Shown here piece by piece: positions 1 through 9,259 of a stretch of 64,000 nucleotides of DNA. A model generated the notes under the pieces. The model had not been told where the DNA came from. It saw only the letters and a program-made list of their open reading frames with translations, and did no database searches. The position numbers and the translations under genes are program-made. The stretch spans positions 186,001 through 250,000 of the forward strand of contig JAEOUA010000008.1 in assembly GCA_016839555.1 (NCBI GenBank). The letters are read 5' to 3'. Source of the DNA: Promethearchaeota archaeon (GTDB taxonomy: Archaea; Asgardarchaeota; Lokiarchaeia; Sigyniarchaeales; SOKP01). How positions within the stretch are numbered: the stretch's first letter is position 1; every line of letters starts with the position of its first letter.

Positions 1-1
1 T

Positions 2-532
2 CAGAGACTTCTCACTATTCTCATTTTGCTGACAATAAAAACGCTTACACCTAATAAAGTTGAAGATTCGAACTTAAAATTAATTGAAATCGATGAGGCT
101 CATCGAATAATAGGGAAAAATCCCGATGAGAGAGATCCAGAAAATGATGAATTCATCGCCTCCAAGAGAGTGGGAGAGCTTTTTCACGATTTAGCAGAAG
201 AGTATCGGGATAGATTCATTAGTTTTATCACTGCTGATCAACAAGCGCACAAGCTTCGTGATACAGCAATTTCCTCTCCAAGTTCCAAGATAATATTAGC
301 GCAAGATTTACTTAGTATTAAAAGATTAGCGTCAGATCCATCTCAAATTGAATATATGAAGCGTATGGAAAATAGGATAGCGATTTTTGATTCAAATTCA
401 ACAGGGGACCTAATCTCTTTTAAAACAATAGATTTTACTCCTACTAATTCTACATCTCTCTGTTTAAAGTGTGGAGAAATTAATGAGGAGAGTGCTAAAT
501 TTTGCTCCCAATGCGGTTCAAAGATTAATTAA
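2..532 (+). CDS. HerA-like ATPase, C-terminal fragment with zinc ribbon (5' end outside window)
   Basis: The frame is open from base 2, so the gene starts upstream of the window; the in-frame TTG at 26 is probably internal. The visible part has a Walker B-like strand ending in IDEAHR, followed by a segment with the pattern of the HerA/DUF87 helicase core (SFITADQ, then ISSPSSKI). The last 25 residues form a CxxC-x10-CxxC zinc ribbon (C146, C149, C160, C163 counted from the TTG). HerA-type ATPases are hexameric DNA translocases used in end resection, DNA packaging or defence. No NurA partner is visible. Family-level call is good; the specific role is unknown because the N-terminal half is missing. 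Confidence 0.7.
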   Translation, partial: QRLLTILILLTIKTLTPNKVEDSNLKLIEIDEAHRIIGKNPDERDPENDEFIASKRVGELFHDLAEEYRDRFISFITADQQAHKLRDTAISSPSSKIILAQDLLSIKRLASDPSQIEYMKRMENRIAIFDSNSTGDLISFKTIDFTPTNSTSLCLKCGEINEESAKFCSQCGSKIN

Positions 533-684
533 AGAGCCTCTTTTCTGGTAATGCGATTAAGGATAACTTTACTAATTTATAATACTATTTATACTAAAGT
601 TAGCAAGTAGTCTAACGATTTTTTATATAAATCATTATTATATGGTATTTTATAAACTTTTTTTTAAATTAATATAGAGTAAAA

Positions 685-1689
685 ATGGTAAAATCATTAA
701 ATAATAAGAGTAGGAATAGAATAAATAAGAATAATACTAAGAATTTTTCTAAAGAAAAGAGTAAAAAAGATACAAAATCTCTAGTCAAGAAATATAGCAG
801 AAAAAATGGTATTGTTAAAAGAGAAAAGAAACTATTAAAAAAATTAAACAGGAATTTGGCGATAAAACAAGATTCTTATGAGAAATTTGCGAAAACAGGT
901 CATTATTTGAATAATAAAAATAAGGAAAATCAAGATTTAAAAGATATTATTAAAACACAAGACCATGTAAAACAAATTGAAGAAAATTTAAGAAAGCGTA
1001 ATGTTGAATTAAAAGACATTGAAAGTGTGATAAAGCGGAACGATAAACAATATAATCAAAGGGAAAAAAGGATTGAAAAGATTAATACAAAAATAAAAGG
1101 ACAAAAAGAATTATTAAATAAAGAGAATAATATACCTAAAGAAAAACTTTCTATTAAGGAAAACATTAAGAGAACTGAGAAGGAGATAAATAAATTAAGA
1201 TGGGATCTTTCGAGAAAGAAATTTGAATTAAATTCAATAAAGCAAGACGGTGCTAAAGAGATGATAGAAAAAAAGGAGGGTGAAATCTCAGAATTAAAAA
1301 AGAAATTACGGGCAAAAGAATCCAATTTAGCAAAAATAAAGGAGCAAATAAAGGAAAAGAAAGAAAAAAAAAATAAGGAAGGAGATACTAAGCAAGAAAA
1401 AGAAAAAAAGGGGATAGATGAGGAGATTAAAAAAAAATTAGAGGGGATAGATGAGGAGGTAAAAAAAAAATTAGAGGATTCTATTAGAAGGCTAGAAAAT
1501 AGTATAGGTCGTTTAAATGAGGATACTAAGGATAAAATCGCTGAACTTTTCGACAAACTTAAAAATTTGGAACTCAAAGAGTCTGATGATGAAAATGAAT
1601 TTTTGCGTCAGGTTATTCAATGGTTAATAAATAAAGAAGATTCTAATAAAATTACTGTTACTGCCGAAAAAAAGAATTCCTATTTATAA
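685..1689 (+). CDS. Lys/Glu-rich coiled-coil protein, function unknown
   Basis: A 334-residue ATG-started protein with a strongly basic N-terminus (about 45 residues rich in Lys, Arg and Asn) followed by an almost continuous heptad-like Lys/Glu/Leu coiled coil from about residue 45 to 300. No catalytic motif, membrane segment or Cys cluster is visible. Near residues 243-264 an 11-residue unit of the form GIDEE(I/V)KKKLE occurs twice in tandem and is also a 33-bp DNA repeat. The basic head suggests nucleic-acid or membrane contact, but that is inference. The long antisense ORF at 1056-1577 is a compositional shadow. I recognise no family. Confidence 0.65.
   Translation: MVKSLNNKSRNRINKNNTKNFSKEKSKKDTKSLVKKYSRKNGIVKREKKLLKKLNRNLAIKQDSYEKFAKTGHYLNNKNKENQDLKDIIKTQDHVKQIEENLRKRNVELKDIESVIKRNDKQYNQREKRIEKINTKIKGQKELLNKENNIPKEKLSIKENIKRTEKEINKLRWDLSRKKFELNSIKQDGAKEMIEKKEGEISELKKKLRAKESNLAKIKEQIKEKKEKKNKEGDTKQEKEKKGIDEEIKKKLEGIDEEVKKKLEDSIRRLENSIGRLNEDTKDKIAELFDKLKNLELKESDDENEFLRQVIQWLINKEDSNKITVTAEKKNSYL
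1411..1476 (+). repeat. 33-bp tandem duplication inside the coiled-coil gene
   Basis: Two adjacent 33-bp copies start at 1411 and 1444. Both begin GGGATAGATGAGGAG and encode GIDEE(I/V)KKKLE. Because the unit is a multiple of three, it lengthens the coiled coil by 11 residues without changing frame, a recent expansion typical of charged coiled coils. Confidence 0.7.
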
Positions 1690-1774
1690 TTTAAGATATT
1701 ACGGGCTATGAAGAATTGAAGTAAAACTAATTAAAATAGGTAGTTTTTATAACTATTTTCGAAATTACATTTAT

Positions 1775-2185
1775 ATGAAGGTAATTGAAAAGATTTTATT
1801 AATTATAGCAGGTATATTAATTTTTATTCCGTTTTTTGCATTCATTATGCCTGAAATTAATAGAGCATTTAGTTATTCCAAAGAAGTAAATAATTTAGAT
1901 AATTCTTTATTTATAGTTCAAGATATTAATAATGGAATAAATTTTGTGAATCAAAACAGAAATCACACATATTCACATCAAATTACAATGCTTGGTAATT
2001 TAAAAATAGATATTCAAGAAAATCGAATTAATTATATATTTTTAATTGAAAAATTAATAATAATACCGAAAGATTATCCCATTAATTTAAGACCTGCAGA
2101 ATATCTCTTGGTTTCGTACTGTTCGTATCAATTAAATATTTATTTTGATAATAACTCAAATGAGATTGTTGTTGATATTTTTTAA
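1775..2185 (+). CDS. Small single-pass membrane protein, unknown
   Basis: A 136-residue protein with one strongly hydrophobic segment at about residues 5-27 (signal anchor) and a polar, Asn/Ile-rich remainder that would lie outside the membrane. It precedes the secretion ATPase gene by 50 bp on the same strand. The layout recalls pilin-like or pseudopilin-like subunits next to type II/IV secretion ATPases, but no class III signal peptide cleavage motif is obvious, so a pilin assignment is not supported. I recognise no family. Confidence 0.55.
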   Translation: MKVIEKILLIIAGILIFIPFFAFIMPEINRAFSYSKEVNNLDNSLFIVQDINNGINFVNQNRNHTYSHQITMLGNLKIDIQENRINYIFLIEKLIIIPKDYPINLRPAEYLLVSYCSYQLNIYFDNNSNEIVVDIF

Positions 2186-2235
2186 ATTTATAATAATAAT
2201 TAAAAGTTAATAAAAAGAGTGCGAAATTTTTTAAA

Positions 2236-4407
2236 ATGACTTCAAATATCCAAAATATTAAAAATTTAGATGGGTCAAAAGAGAAAGTTCTAAGAATTGA
2301 ATGTAGAAATTGTTATCTATATAAAAAGGGATTTATTGATAGTAAAAAGTGTTATTATTGTCTATTTAATCACATAAAAAACAATGTAAAAAATAGGTTT
2401 TCAGATATATATATAGAATCGTTAAATGATTCGATACCAAAGTCCGCAACCCTTATATTTAAGGATTATTTCAAACAAACCAAAAGAATAGGAAAAATTA
2501 GAAATCGAATAATAGAATTAAGAGAAAAGGAATGCATTTATAGTGATTTTTCATGCAAATTACCAGATTCAAAAAAGTTATTTCTCTCAAATGAAGGTGA
2601 ATTACTTGATCCTATCGAGACTTATATTAATTTAAGTTCTATTTTAAATAACTTAGAAAGTTTTAATATACAAGATTCTAATTGTATTAATTGTAAAGAA
2701 GAAATCAGATCATATCTCATAGATATTTTAGATATATTCGAATCTACTCTTATTGTAAATTCTTATAACTCGTTTCAAGGTAAAAAACCTCTCTATTTTT
2801 ATGAATACATAATAACTAAGTCTCATTCACCTGAAAAGGTGAGAAAGTCCAGCAATGTTTCTTATTTTCATGATTTCTCAAAAGACTCAGAAAGAGAATT
2901 AATTGATACATATACAACTCAGAATGAAATTTATAGAGTAAATATATTTACGCTAAAAGAAATGAAAGAGAAATATTATGAATATTATTTAAACTATGAG
3001 AAAACTGAGAAATCTTATTATACAAAAATTGTTACGGATATTCTAAATAAAATCGAACTCTTATATTTTGACGAAATTGTTGATCTTGAAACCCTAATAA
3101 AACTATATAAAAAAGAAGTGATAAGAATTCTTGAAAATAATTATACAATTGATTCGGATATGAAAGAAAAGCTTTCCCTCTATATAACAATCCAATATAT
3201 TAACCTAGGTAAGATTTTTCCTCTACTAATTGATGATTTTATAGAGGAGATCTTTTTAGACGGTCCGGATGGGGCAATATATTTAAATCATCAACGATTT
3301 GGTAGATGTCGAAGCTCTATATTATTTAATAGAGATGATATAGAACGAATTATTACCTTGCTTAGATTATATAGCGGGCAAAAGCTTGATTACTCGACTC
3401 CTACATTGAAATGTGTTATTAAAAATAAATATTTTTATTCAAGGTTTTCAATTGATATAAAACCAATAAATGTAGCAGATTATTCATTGGACATAAGAAA
3501 GTTAGATAAGAATATATTGAATGTGCAAGATTTATTAAAATTTAATACTTTAAGTCCGGATATCGCATCATTTTTATATTTCTGCATTTTGCTTAGAGTA
3601 AACATCACAGTTACAGGGGAAACAGATACAGGAAAAACTACATTAATAAACGCCCTCGATTTTATAAGCCCATTAGAGTTTCGAAAGATTTATGTAGAAA
3701 ACATTGTTGAATCCCTCGATCAATTTACATTTGGAAAACATCAATTAAAATTTCATGCTGATGCCTTAGAAGATAATGAAAACGGATATACAAAAAGTAA
3801 ACATATAAAAACTCTTTTACATCGCACGCCAGATATTATCTTTCTTGGGGAAATTCTTACAGAAGAACAATCGAAAGCCCTATTTCATTGCTTAGAGGCA
3901 GGCCTAAAGGGATTTCAAACGATTCATTCTAACAGTATTTCGTCGCTTTTAAGACGATTTCTTGATACTTTCCACATAACTAAATCCCAACTTGATGATT
4001 TAGGTTTAGTGATATTAATGAGTCGTGATCAAGAAAGAAATCGAAGAATAGTATCAATTGTAGAAATAGATACGCTTAACCACTCTTTTAGTAATTTTAT
4101 TCAAGAAATCTTTAAATATAATCCCACGGAAGATAAGTGGGAATTAAAAAGAAACCTGTACGAATTAAAAACTGTTAAAAATCTGTGCAAATATGAATCT
4201 ATATCTGAAAAAAAATTCATTGAATATTTTACCCTTTATTCTGATATATTTGAATTTTTAGCTAATAGCAGAAAAATATCAAATCAAAAATTAATTCAAT
4301 TTTTTACTAAATTATCTTACTATTCCTCCAATCCTATGAGAGCAAGCAATTTTTGGGAAGATTGGAAGAAAAATAATAAATTCTTTGTAGAATCTAATAA
4401 TACTTAA
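2236..4407 (+). CDS. Type II/IV secretion system ATPase (VirB11/TadA/FlaI-like) with N-terminal zinc motif
   Basis: A 723-residue protein. The ATPase core lies at about residues 320-600: a conserved N-terminal subdomain (FIEEIFLDGPDG), Walker A GETDTGKTT near residue 461, Walker B PDIIFLGEI near 533 and a His box QTIHSNS near 560. This is the arrangement of archaeal secretion ATPases that drive pilus or archaellum assembly. A CxxC-x12-CxxC cluster at C23, C26, C39 and C42 suggests a zinc-binding head, which the canonical family lacks. No TadC/PilC-like membrane platform follows; the next ORF is only 99 residues. The ATPase is therefore either an orphan or works with a distant platform. Family call is firm; the substrate is unknown. 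Confidence 0.88.
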   Translation: MTSNIQNIKNLDGSKEKVLRIECRNCYLYKKGFIDSKKCYYCLFNHIKNNVKNRFSDIYIESLNDSIPKSATLIFKDYFKQTKRIGKIRNRIIELREKECIYSDFSCKLPDSKKLFLSNEGELLDPIETYINLSSILNNLESFNIQDSNCINCKEEIRSYLIDILDIFESTLIVNSYNSFQGKKPLYFYEYIITKSHSPEKVRKSSNVSYFHDFSKDSERELIDTYTTQNEIYRVNIFTLKEMKEKYYEYYLNYEKTEKSYYTKIVTDILNKIELLYFDEIVDLETLIKLYKKEVIRILENNYTIDSDMKEKLSLYITIQYINLGKIFPLLIDDFIEEIFLDGPDGAIYLNHQRFGRCRSSILFNRDDIERIITLLRLYSGQKLDYSTPTLKCVIKNKYFYSRFSIDIKPINVADYSLDIRKLDKNILNVQDLLKFNTLSPDIASFLYFCILLRVNITVTGETDTGKTTLINALDFISPLEFRKIYVENIVESLDQFTFGKHQLKFHADALEDNENGYTKSKHIKTLLHRTPDIIFLGEILTEEQSKALFHCLEAGLKGFQTIHSNSISSLLRRFLDTFHITKSQLDDLGLVILMSRDQERNRRIVSIVEIDTLNHSFSNFIQEIFKYNPTEDKWELKRNLYELKTVKNLCKYESISEKKFIEYFTLYSDIFEFLANSRKISNQKLIQFFTKLSYYSSNPMRASNFWEDWKKNNKFFVESNNT

Positions 4408-4432
4408 AAAAAATTGAGAGAGTGATTCTAAT

Positions 4433-4732
4433 TTGGATATTTTTAGTCTGATATTATTTCCGATATTTTTCTTTTTCTTCCTTAAAATCATAATATTTTT
4501 ATTTAATTTGCTTGTGTCTGAGCCATTCCCTCAAATGATAGCTTTCTTGCTATATATTATTCTTTTGTTTCCCTTTTACTATATTTTTATTCAATTTAGA
4601 ATTGTGATTGGCGATGATATCAATTATAATTTTATTTTTAAATTACTTTATACTCTAGCTATGATAGTTGATATATTCATTGTTATTGTTAATATTGTTT
4701 TAATTCTTTATGGGTTAGTTATGAATCCATGA
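4433..4732 (+). CDS. Small multi-pass membrane protein, unknown
   Basis: A 99-residue, very hydrophobic protein with three to four predicted transmembrane segments (about residues 3-28, 34-53 and 70-95). It starts at TTG, with a purine stretch GAGAGAG about 14 bp upstream and no better ATG nearby. It follows the secretion ATPase by 25 bp, so it is probably cotranscribed and could be a minimal membrane partner. That is inference from position only. It is too short to be a normal PilC/TadC platform protein. Confidence 0.45.
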   Translation: MDIFSLILFPIFFFFFLKIIIFLFNLLVSEPFPQMIAFLLYIILLFPFYYIFIQFRIVIGDDINYNFIFKLLYTLAMIVDIFIVIVNIVLILYGLVMNP

Positions 4733-5339
4733 ATTAACAGGAATTAGAAAATAAAAAATATTATTAATCTTATGATAATTAAAAATTATTTGCCTAATTC
4801 AAATGAACTAATAAAACTTGAATTTATCGCCAATCTTCATGTTTAATTGTTTGAATTTTTAAATTACGTTAAATGTTTCATTTTATTTTTATCCCTAAAG
4901 GTATAGCAATACATAGATTTAAATAAAAAGCTTTATAATGAATAATTGACAGAACAATAAAATTTGTAAGGTTGTGTCAGGAAATGGATAACCTTGCTGA
5001 GATTCCCAGATTTTTGTCTTTTGGTGATCTACTTAATATTCTCATATATAAAGTAGCAATCTTATTATCTTAACCTTTTATATTATAATCTTAAGCGAGG
5101 ATATCTATTTCTTGCTCCTTTTTCTTAAAGAGGCTCAAATAAGATTAGAGGAATCAAGAAGGGGTTCTCAATATTAATTGTCACTTTTTTCAAATAAATG
5201 ATTTTAATTCTCTAATTCCAAATATAAAAGCGAATTTTAATCTTTAAAAAGATGTTAACTTCTTTTTTGATGAAATTTATTTTTTTACTTGAATCTGATA
5301 GATTTTTTTAAAAAAAAAAGTTAAAAATGAAAAAAGGAG
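4733..5339. other. 607-bp intergenic region, nothing firm
   Basis: AT-rich spacer between convergent genes. It holds a weak inverted repeat AAGGTT/AACCTT around 4967-4996 in a slightly more GC-rich patch, and a 29-codon ATG-started frame at 4984-5073 with no recognisable family. A small RNA in 4960-5030 is possible but I cannot support a class. Confidence 0.3.
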
Positions 5340-5573
5340 TTATTTATTAATTTCCCAGTATATTTTAGGCCTTCCTTTTTTACCATTATTCCTGGAAAAT
5401 TTTTTGACTATATTTTCTTTTTGTAATTTTATTAAATTATCGTAAACAGTAGTTCTTGGTATATTCAACTTGCTAACAAGTTCTCTTCTGGTTAATGGTC
5501 CATTATTTTTAAGTGTTTTAATCAAAAAGTTTTGTATGGGAGATATGAGTTTTCTTTCTATCATTAATTCCAT
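5340..5573 (-). CDS. Winged helix-turn-helix transcriptional regulator
   Basis: A 77-residue protein that is almost entirely one winged-helix domain: a helix LIKTLKNNGPLTRRELVSKL, a recognition helix with PRTTVYDNLIKL, then a basic wing with GRPKIYWEI. This is the MarR/ArsR/TrmB-like fold common in archaea, where such small proteins bind promoter DNA as dimers. It faces the CPBP protease gene across a 207-bp divergent gap, so it may regulate that gene, but no clear operator is visible. No effector-binding domain is present. Confidence 0.7.
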   Translation of the reverse strand: MELMIERKLISPIQNFLIKTLKNNGPLTRRELVSKLNIPRTTVYDNLIKLQKENIVKKFSRNNGKKGRPKIYWEINK

Positions 5574-5780
5574 AATAATGCCTCTTTTTCTAATTTTTTA
5601 TTTTGATTTTATAAAATTTATTTAGAAAGGAACAAGACTTGTTTTTTTAAAACTAGGAAGACCATTAGTTTTCTAATATTTTATTTTTCCTCTAATATCA
5701 AATTTTAGATTTAGCTTATTTTTGACTAAAGAAAAAACATATGTTTTAAATTATTACTTTTAAAATCTATAGTATTAGGT

Positions 5781-6611
5781 ATGCGATTTGTTGTTAAAAA
5801 ACTAGATTTAGTTTTATATTATATTTTGAGTTTGTTAAGCTCATTTTATATTAATTTCACGATTATAAATCTAACTTATAATAATCTTGTTTTAGATGTT
5901 TTAAATTCTGTTTTAATGTTTTCTCTATTAATTTTACTCAGCATCCGCTTGGCAAGAAAGAAAAAACTCAAGAAAATAATTTATTGGACAATAATTCTAA
6001 TGATTTTCTTTTTTTTACTTTTATTGCTTTACTTAAACAATTCCAATTTTTTCGATTATAAGATTGATATTTTTCAGGCCTCTCCATATATTATTTTGTT
6101 TAAATTTGATTCTTCTGTTATATATTATTTCTTTTTTCTCGTTATCATTATTCTCTTCTTGATTTTAGCTGAAAAGTATAAAAAATCTTCAGCAAAAAGA
6201 AACAGAAATTTAACTTTAATACATTATTTAATTGACAATCCTAAGAATTTAAATGTTTTATTTTTATTCTTTTTGATATCTACATTAACACTTTCAGAAG
6301 AATTAGTGTTTAGATATTTTCTAATTAATTTACTTACATCTCTAACTTCTTTCAATATGTTTTTTATTGTTATTATAATTAGTTTTCTTTTCTCGTTTCT
6401 TCATCTTCTCAATTTCAGAGTTTTTAACATCGATACAATTATCTTTTTTCTGATATGTTTTTATTGCAGTATCTTATTTTCAACCATTTTCCTCTCGAAT
6501 GGGATTCTTTTTGCTTGGTTATTTCATTATTTATTTAATTGTGTTCTATTATCTATAGACATTTTCACCAAAAAATTAAGTCCTCTAAAAATATCAAATT
6601 CAACATTCTAA
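5781..6611 (+). CDS. CPBP family intramembrane metalloprotease
   Basis: A 276-residue integral membrane protein with about seven to eight hydrophobic segments. The CPBP (Abi, Rce1-like) active-site motifs are present: EExxxR at E173/E174/R178, FSFLH with H208, and FHYLFN with H249 and N253. This family cleaves prenylated or bacteriocin-like substrates inside the membrane. A diverged paralogue lies on the other strand at 30722-31585 with the same motifs. Catalytic residues are intact, so the protein is predicted to be active. Substrate unknown. Confidence 0.82.
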   Translation: MRFVVKKLDLVLYYILSLLSSFYINFTIINLTYNNLVLDVLNSVLMFSLLILLSIRLARKKKLKKIIYWTIILMIFFFLLLLLYLNNSNFFDYKIDIFQASPYIILFKFDSSVIYYFFFLVIIILFLILAEKYKKSSAKRNRNLTLIHYLIDNPKNLNVLFLFFLISTLTLSEELVFRYFLINLLTSLTSFNMFFIVIIISFLFSFLHLLNFRVFNIDTIIFFLICFYCSILFSTIFLSNGILFAWLFHYLFNCVLLSIDIFTKKLSPLKISNSTF

Positions 6612-6727
6612 ATCTTGAGATAATTCTCAATGTTCAGGTTCAAATTAGAACTAAAAAGAACATGTTTATAAACTTATTTTTAAAAGTTGTTTAGCATTTA
6701 ACAAGTGTTAGGTTAGGTAGTTGCTAG

Positions 6728-7627
6728 TTGAAAGAGGAAAATTTTTGTCCAGAATGTAAGAAAGCTCAATTAATTTATGATGAAAAGACAGCCGAGATAA
6801 TATGTGAATCTTGCGGACTTGTTGTTAAGGAAAGAGTTATTGATCATGGCCCTGAATGGAGAGCCTATAATCGAGAAGAAGAGCAGAGAAGAGCACGTGC
6901 TGGAATGCCAACATCTTTATCAATTTTTGATAAAGATTTGGGTTCAGAAGTGGGTAAGAAAAAATCATTCATGTATAATAGTCAAAAAATAAAACACCTA
7001 AGAAAAGTCAACACCTGGATGAAAAGTCGGAAAGGGACAGATAGAAACTTAAAGAAAGCTTTTGGTTACTTGGATTCTATATGTTCCCAATTCCATCTGC
7101 CAAGATTAATGAAAGAAGGTGCGGCGTTATTATATAGAAAAATCTTGAAGAAAAATCTTGCTAATGGAAGATCAATTAAAATATTCATGGCAACGTCTAT
7201 TTATATAATATGTAGAAAATTTGAGTTTCCAATTAATGTTTCCGATTTAATAGAGTTTTATAATATAACAAATAAATCATTTAGACATTATTACTCTTTA
7301 GTCATTAAAGAATTTCAGATAAAATTACCTCCGATATCTATCTCAAAACTTATCACTAAATATGTCAATAGATTGGAATTTTCTTATGAAGTAGAGCATG
7401 AAGCTTTGAGAATTTATAAAGAATGTAGAGGAAAAGATTTTTTAATTGGAAAGGCTCCAGACAGTATTGCAGCTTCAATTATTTATGTGGCTAGCATTAT
7501 TACTAATGACAGGAGAACACAAGGAATAATTGGAGGAGAATGCAAAACAACAGAAGTGACGTTAAGAAATCTCTCTAAATTAATATTAAAGAATATTTCT
7601 ATAAATAAAATAACCAGCTTTATATGA
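6728..7627 (+). CDS. tfb: Transcription initiation factor TFB (TFIIB homologue)
   Basis: A 299-residue archaeal TFB. It has an N-terminal zinc ribbon with C7, C10, C26 and C29, a B-reader/linker region containing GPEWRAY, RARAG and DKDLGSEV, and two cyclin-fold repeats at about residues 100-190 and 195-290. TFB bridges TBP and RNA polymerase and sets promoter choice. The start is TTG at 6728: an in-frame TAG lies immediately upstream and the next Met is inside the linker, so no ATG start is possible. A TATA-like TTTATAAACTTA lies near 6664. A second, more diverged TFB follows at 7928, indicating specialised initiation factors. Confidence 0.92.
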   Translation: MKEENFCPECKKAQLIYDEKTAEIICESCGLVVKERVIDHGPEWRAYNREEEQRRARAGMPTSLSIFDKDLGSEVGKKKSFMYNSQKIKHLRKVNTWMKSRKGTDRNLKKAFGYLDSICSQFHLPRLMKEGAALLYRKILKKNLANGRSIKIFMATSIYIICRKFEFPINVSDLIEFYNITNKSFRHYYSLVIKEFQIKLPPISISKLITKYVNRLEFSYEVEHEALRIYKECRGKDFLIGKAPDSIAASIIYVASIITNDRRTQGIIGGECKTTEVTLRNLSKLILKNISINKITSFI

Positions 7628-7658
7628 ACACCAAAATTAAATGCTATTTTTAGGGGAC

Positions 7659-7679
7659 TCTGCATCTGATTTATGCAGA
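7659..7679 (+). terminator. Hairpin downstream of the first TFB gene
   Basis: A 7-bp perfect stem TCTGCAT/ATGCAGA with a 7-base loop lies 32 bp after the TFB stop codon and is followed by T-rich sequence. It could act as a terminator or an RNA-stability element. Archaeal termination usually relies on U-tracts, so the role is inference. Confidence 0.4.
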
Positions 7680-7824
7680 CTGTTAATGTTCCTAATTCTT
7701 TCCTTATTTTTCACTATACTTCTAAAAATTGCTACATATTTAAATAATTGTCAACCAGAGAAAAATTTTTTTGTATTCGGCTAACTTTTTGAAAATTAGG
7801 ATTTACTTCCAAACACCCCTCTTA

Positions 7825-7860
7825 TAGAAGAATTTATCGTTCTAATAGATAAATTCTCTA
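7825..7860. promoter_or_regulatory. 13-bp dyad upstream of the second TFB gene
   Basis: AGAATTTATC at 7829-7838 and GATAAATTCT at 7848-7857 form a perfect 10-bp inverted repeat around a 9-base loop, extended by TAG/CTA across a one-base bulge. It ends 68 bp before the ATG at 7928 and just before the AT-rich element ATACATTTAAATG, which is a plausible TATA region. It could be an operator or a leader hairpin controlling this TFB. Confidence 0.45.
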
Positions 7861-7927
7861 GAAAATACATTTAAATGCCTCAGGTGTTAGTTTAATTTAA
7901 TCTAATTTATCAAGGTGAATTAAATAA

Positions 7928-8929
7928 ATGACGGTTGAGAATACAAATCAATATTTTGAAAATTTTTGTCCTGAATGTGGGGGCAACATTATTTGCAATG
8001 GCTTTGAAAGGGTATGTGAAAAATGTGGATTAGTAATTAATTCAATTTTTCAAATCTCTTCTTATCAATTTGAGGAAAATAAAAAGGATGGCAGTTCGTA
8101 TAAACAGTATGTTGCTTTAGGAAACAGAACTGATTTTGTTGGGGGGCTAGGGTCATACATTGATTATGAAAAATCAAAAAAATTAAAGGATCTTAAAGGA
8201 AATTATCTCTCCCCTAGTGGGCAGAGGTTATTCAATAGATTGAAAAAAAATTTTAGGTTTAGCAAAATTAAAAACCATGAGACAGAATATCGAATATTTA
8301 AGATTCTAAAAAGAGTTGCCATAAATTTAAATTTAACTCTAAATGTAAGAGCGAGTGCGGCACTCTTCTATAAGAAGATTATTAAGAAAGATGATGACGT
8401 AATTAACAATATTACATTAATAGCTTTCTGTATCTTTATGGCATGTAAAAATTTCAAAGCTCCCATCAGTATTAATGAAATCGCAGCGGAATTTAAAAAT
8501 CTTGGACACAGAGTAAATCCAAGGTTAATATTAAGAGATGGTTTAAAATATAAAAAGCATTTAGATAAAACGATTAGACCACCTATAAGTGAAATTTATT
8601 GCTCAAAGTTAGTTAATCAAGTTATTAATCACAAATCTCTTAAACAAAGATTAATACTAAAGAAGAGCCCTTTCCCTTTATTGGAATATCAGGTGGAGTT
8701 GAGGAAAATATGTAAAAAAATATTAGACCATCTTCCATTAATGGAGCGAGGGGGTAGAAATCCCTATATCTTGATGGGAGCCGTAATATATTTAGCTGAT
8801 AAACTATTAGCAAAAAAATATAATTATAAATCAGTTCTAACCCAATCAATAGTAGCAGAGAGTACCGACATTCCAGAATATTCAATAAGAGATCATTATG
8901 TTAATTTGTTAAAACCTCTTTTTAATTAA
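7928..8929 (+). CDS. tfb: Divergent TFB/TFIIB paralogue
   Basis: A 333-residue protein with a TFB-type zinc ribbon (C14, C17, C30, C33) and a recognisable but altered B-reader (GGLGSYIDYEKS replaces the usual acidic finger). The two cyclin-like repeats, at about residues 110-205 and 225-330, are more diverged than those of the neighbouring TFB. It lacks the conserved EWRAF-like segment, so polymerase or promoter contacts probably differ. The tandem arrangement with the other TFB suggests duplication and specialisation. Clear ATG start with an upstream AT-rich promoter and a palindrome at 7825-7860. Confidence 0.85.
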   Translation: MTVENTNQYFENFCPECGGNIICNGFERVCEKCGLVINSIFQISSYQFEENKKDGSSYKQYVALGNRTDFVGGLGSYIDYEKSKKLKDLKGNYLSPSGQRLFNRLKKNFRFSKIKNHETEYRIFKILKRVAINLNLTLNVRASAALFYKKIIKKDDDVINNITLIAFCIFMACKNFKAPISINEIAAEFKNLGHRVNPRLILRDGLKYKKHLDKTIRPPISEIYCSKLVNQVINHKSLKQRLILKKSPFPLLEYQVELRKICKKILDHLPLMERGGRNPYILMGAVIYLADKLLAKKYNYKSVLTQSIVAESTDIPEYSIRDHYVNLLKPLFN

Positions 8930-9073
8930 AAGAGAAGGTAAAAGGTAATCTTCTTTCCATAAAATTATAAATATCAAAATTACGAAAAACAAAAAAGAGA
9001 ATATGAATTTAATAAAAAAAATTTTTACACTTTTTGACAATTAAAGTGATTAAAATTTTATTTTTAAATTTTT

Positions 9074-9169
9074 CTCTATTATTTTTCCATTCTAAAACGC
9101 AAAATAGAGAGACCCCAAGAATTTAATGAAGAAGCAAAAAATATAATTTTGGAATGGGTATCTATTTAA
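9074..9169 (+). pseudogene. Remnant of a gene C-terminus (shared with 30440-30544)
   Basis: This stretch reads YFSILKRKIERPQEFNEEAK, then a tail ending in EWVSI and TAA. The ORF remnant at 30209-30544 ends with the near-identical YFSILKRKIKRSQKFNEEAK and a tail ending in DWISF. Similarity continues for about 55 bp past the stop codon, so a segment of roughly 150 bp is duplicated. No intact source gene is in the window. The remainder of the 330-bp gap after the second TFB gene is AT-rich and shows nothing else. Confidence 0.6.
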
Positions 9170-9259
9170 CTCTATTTGTTTTAAATTAGAAATATAAAAA
9201 TGGAATAGAATAATAATCATATTTATAAAAATAGAGTATTTTTGTATAAATAATTAGCA

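Noticed and set aside
1056..1577. Long antisense ORF (173 residues) within the coiled-coil gene
   Set aside because: Ser/Phe-rich translation is the mirror of Lys/Glu codons in AT-rich DNA; no independent start signal or motif.
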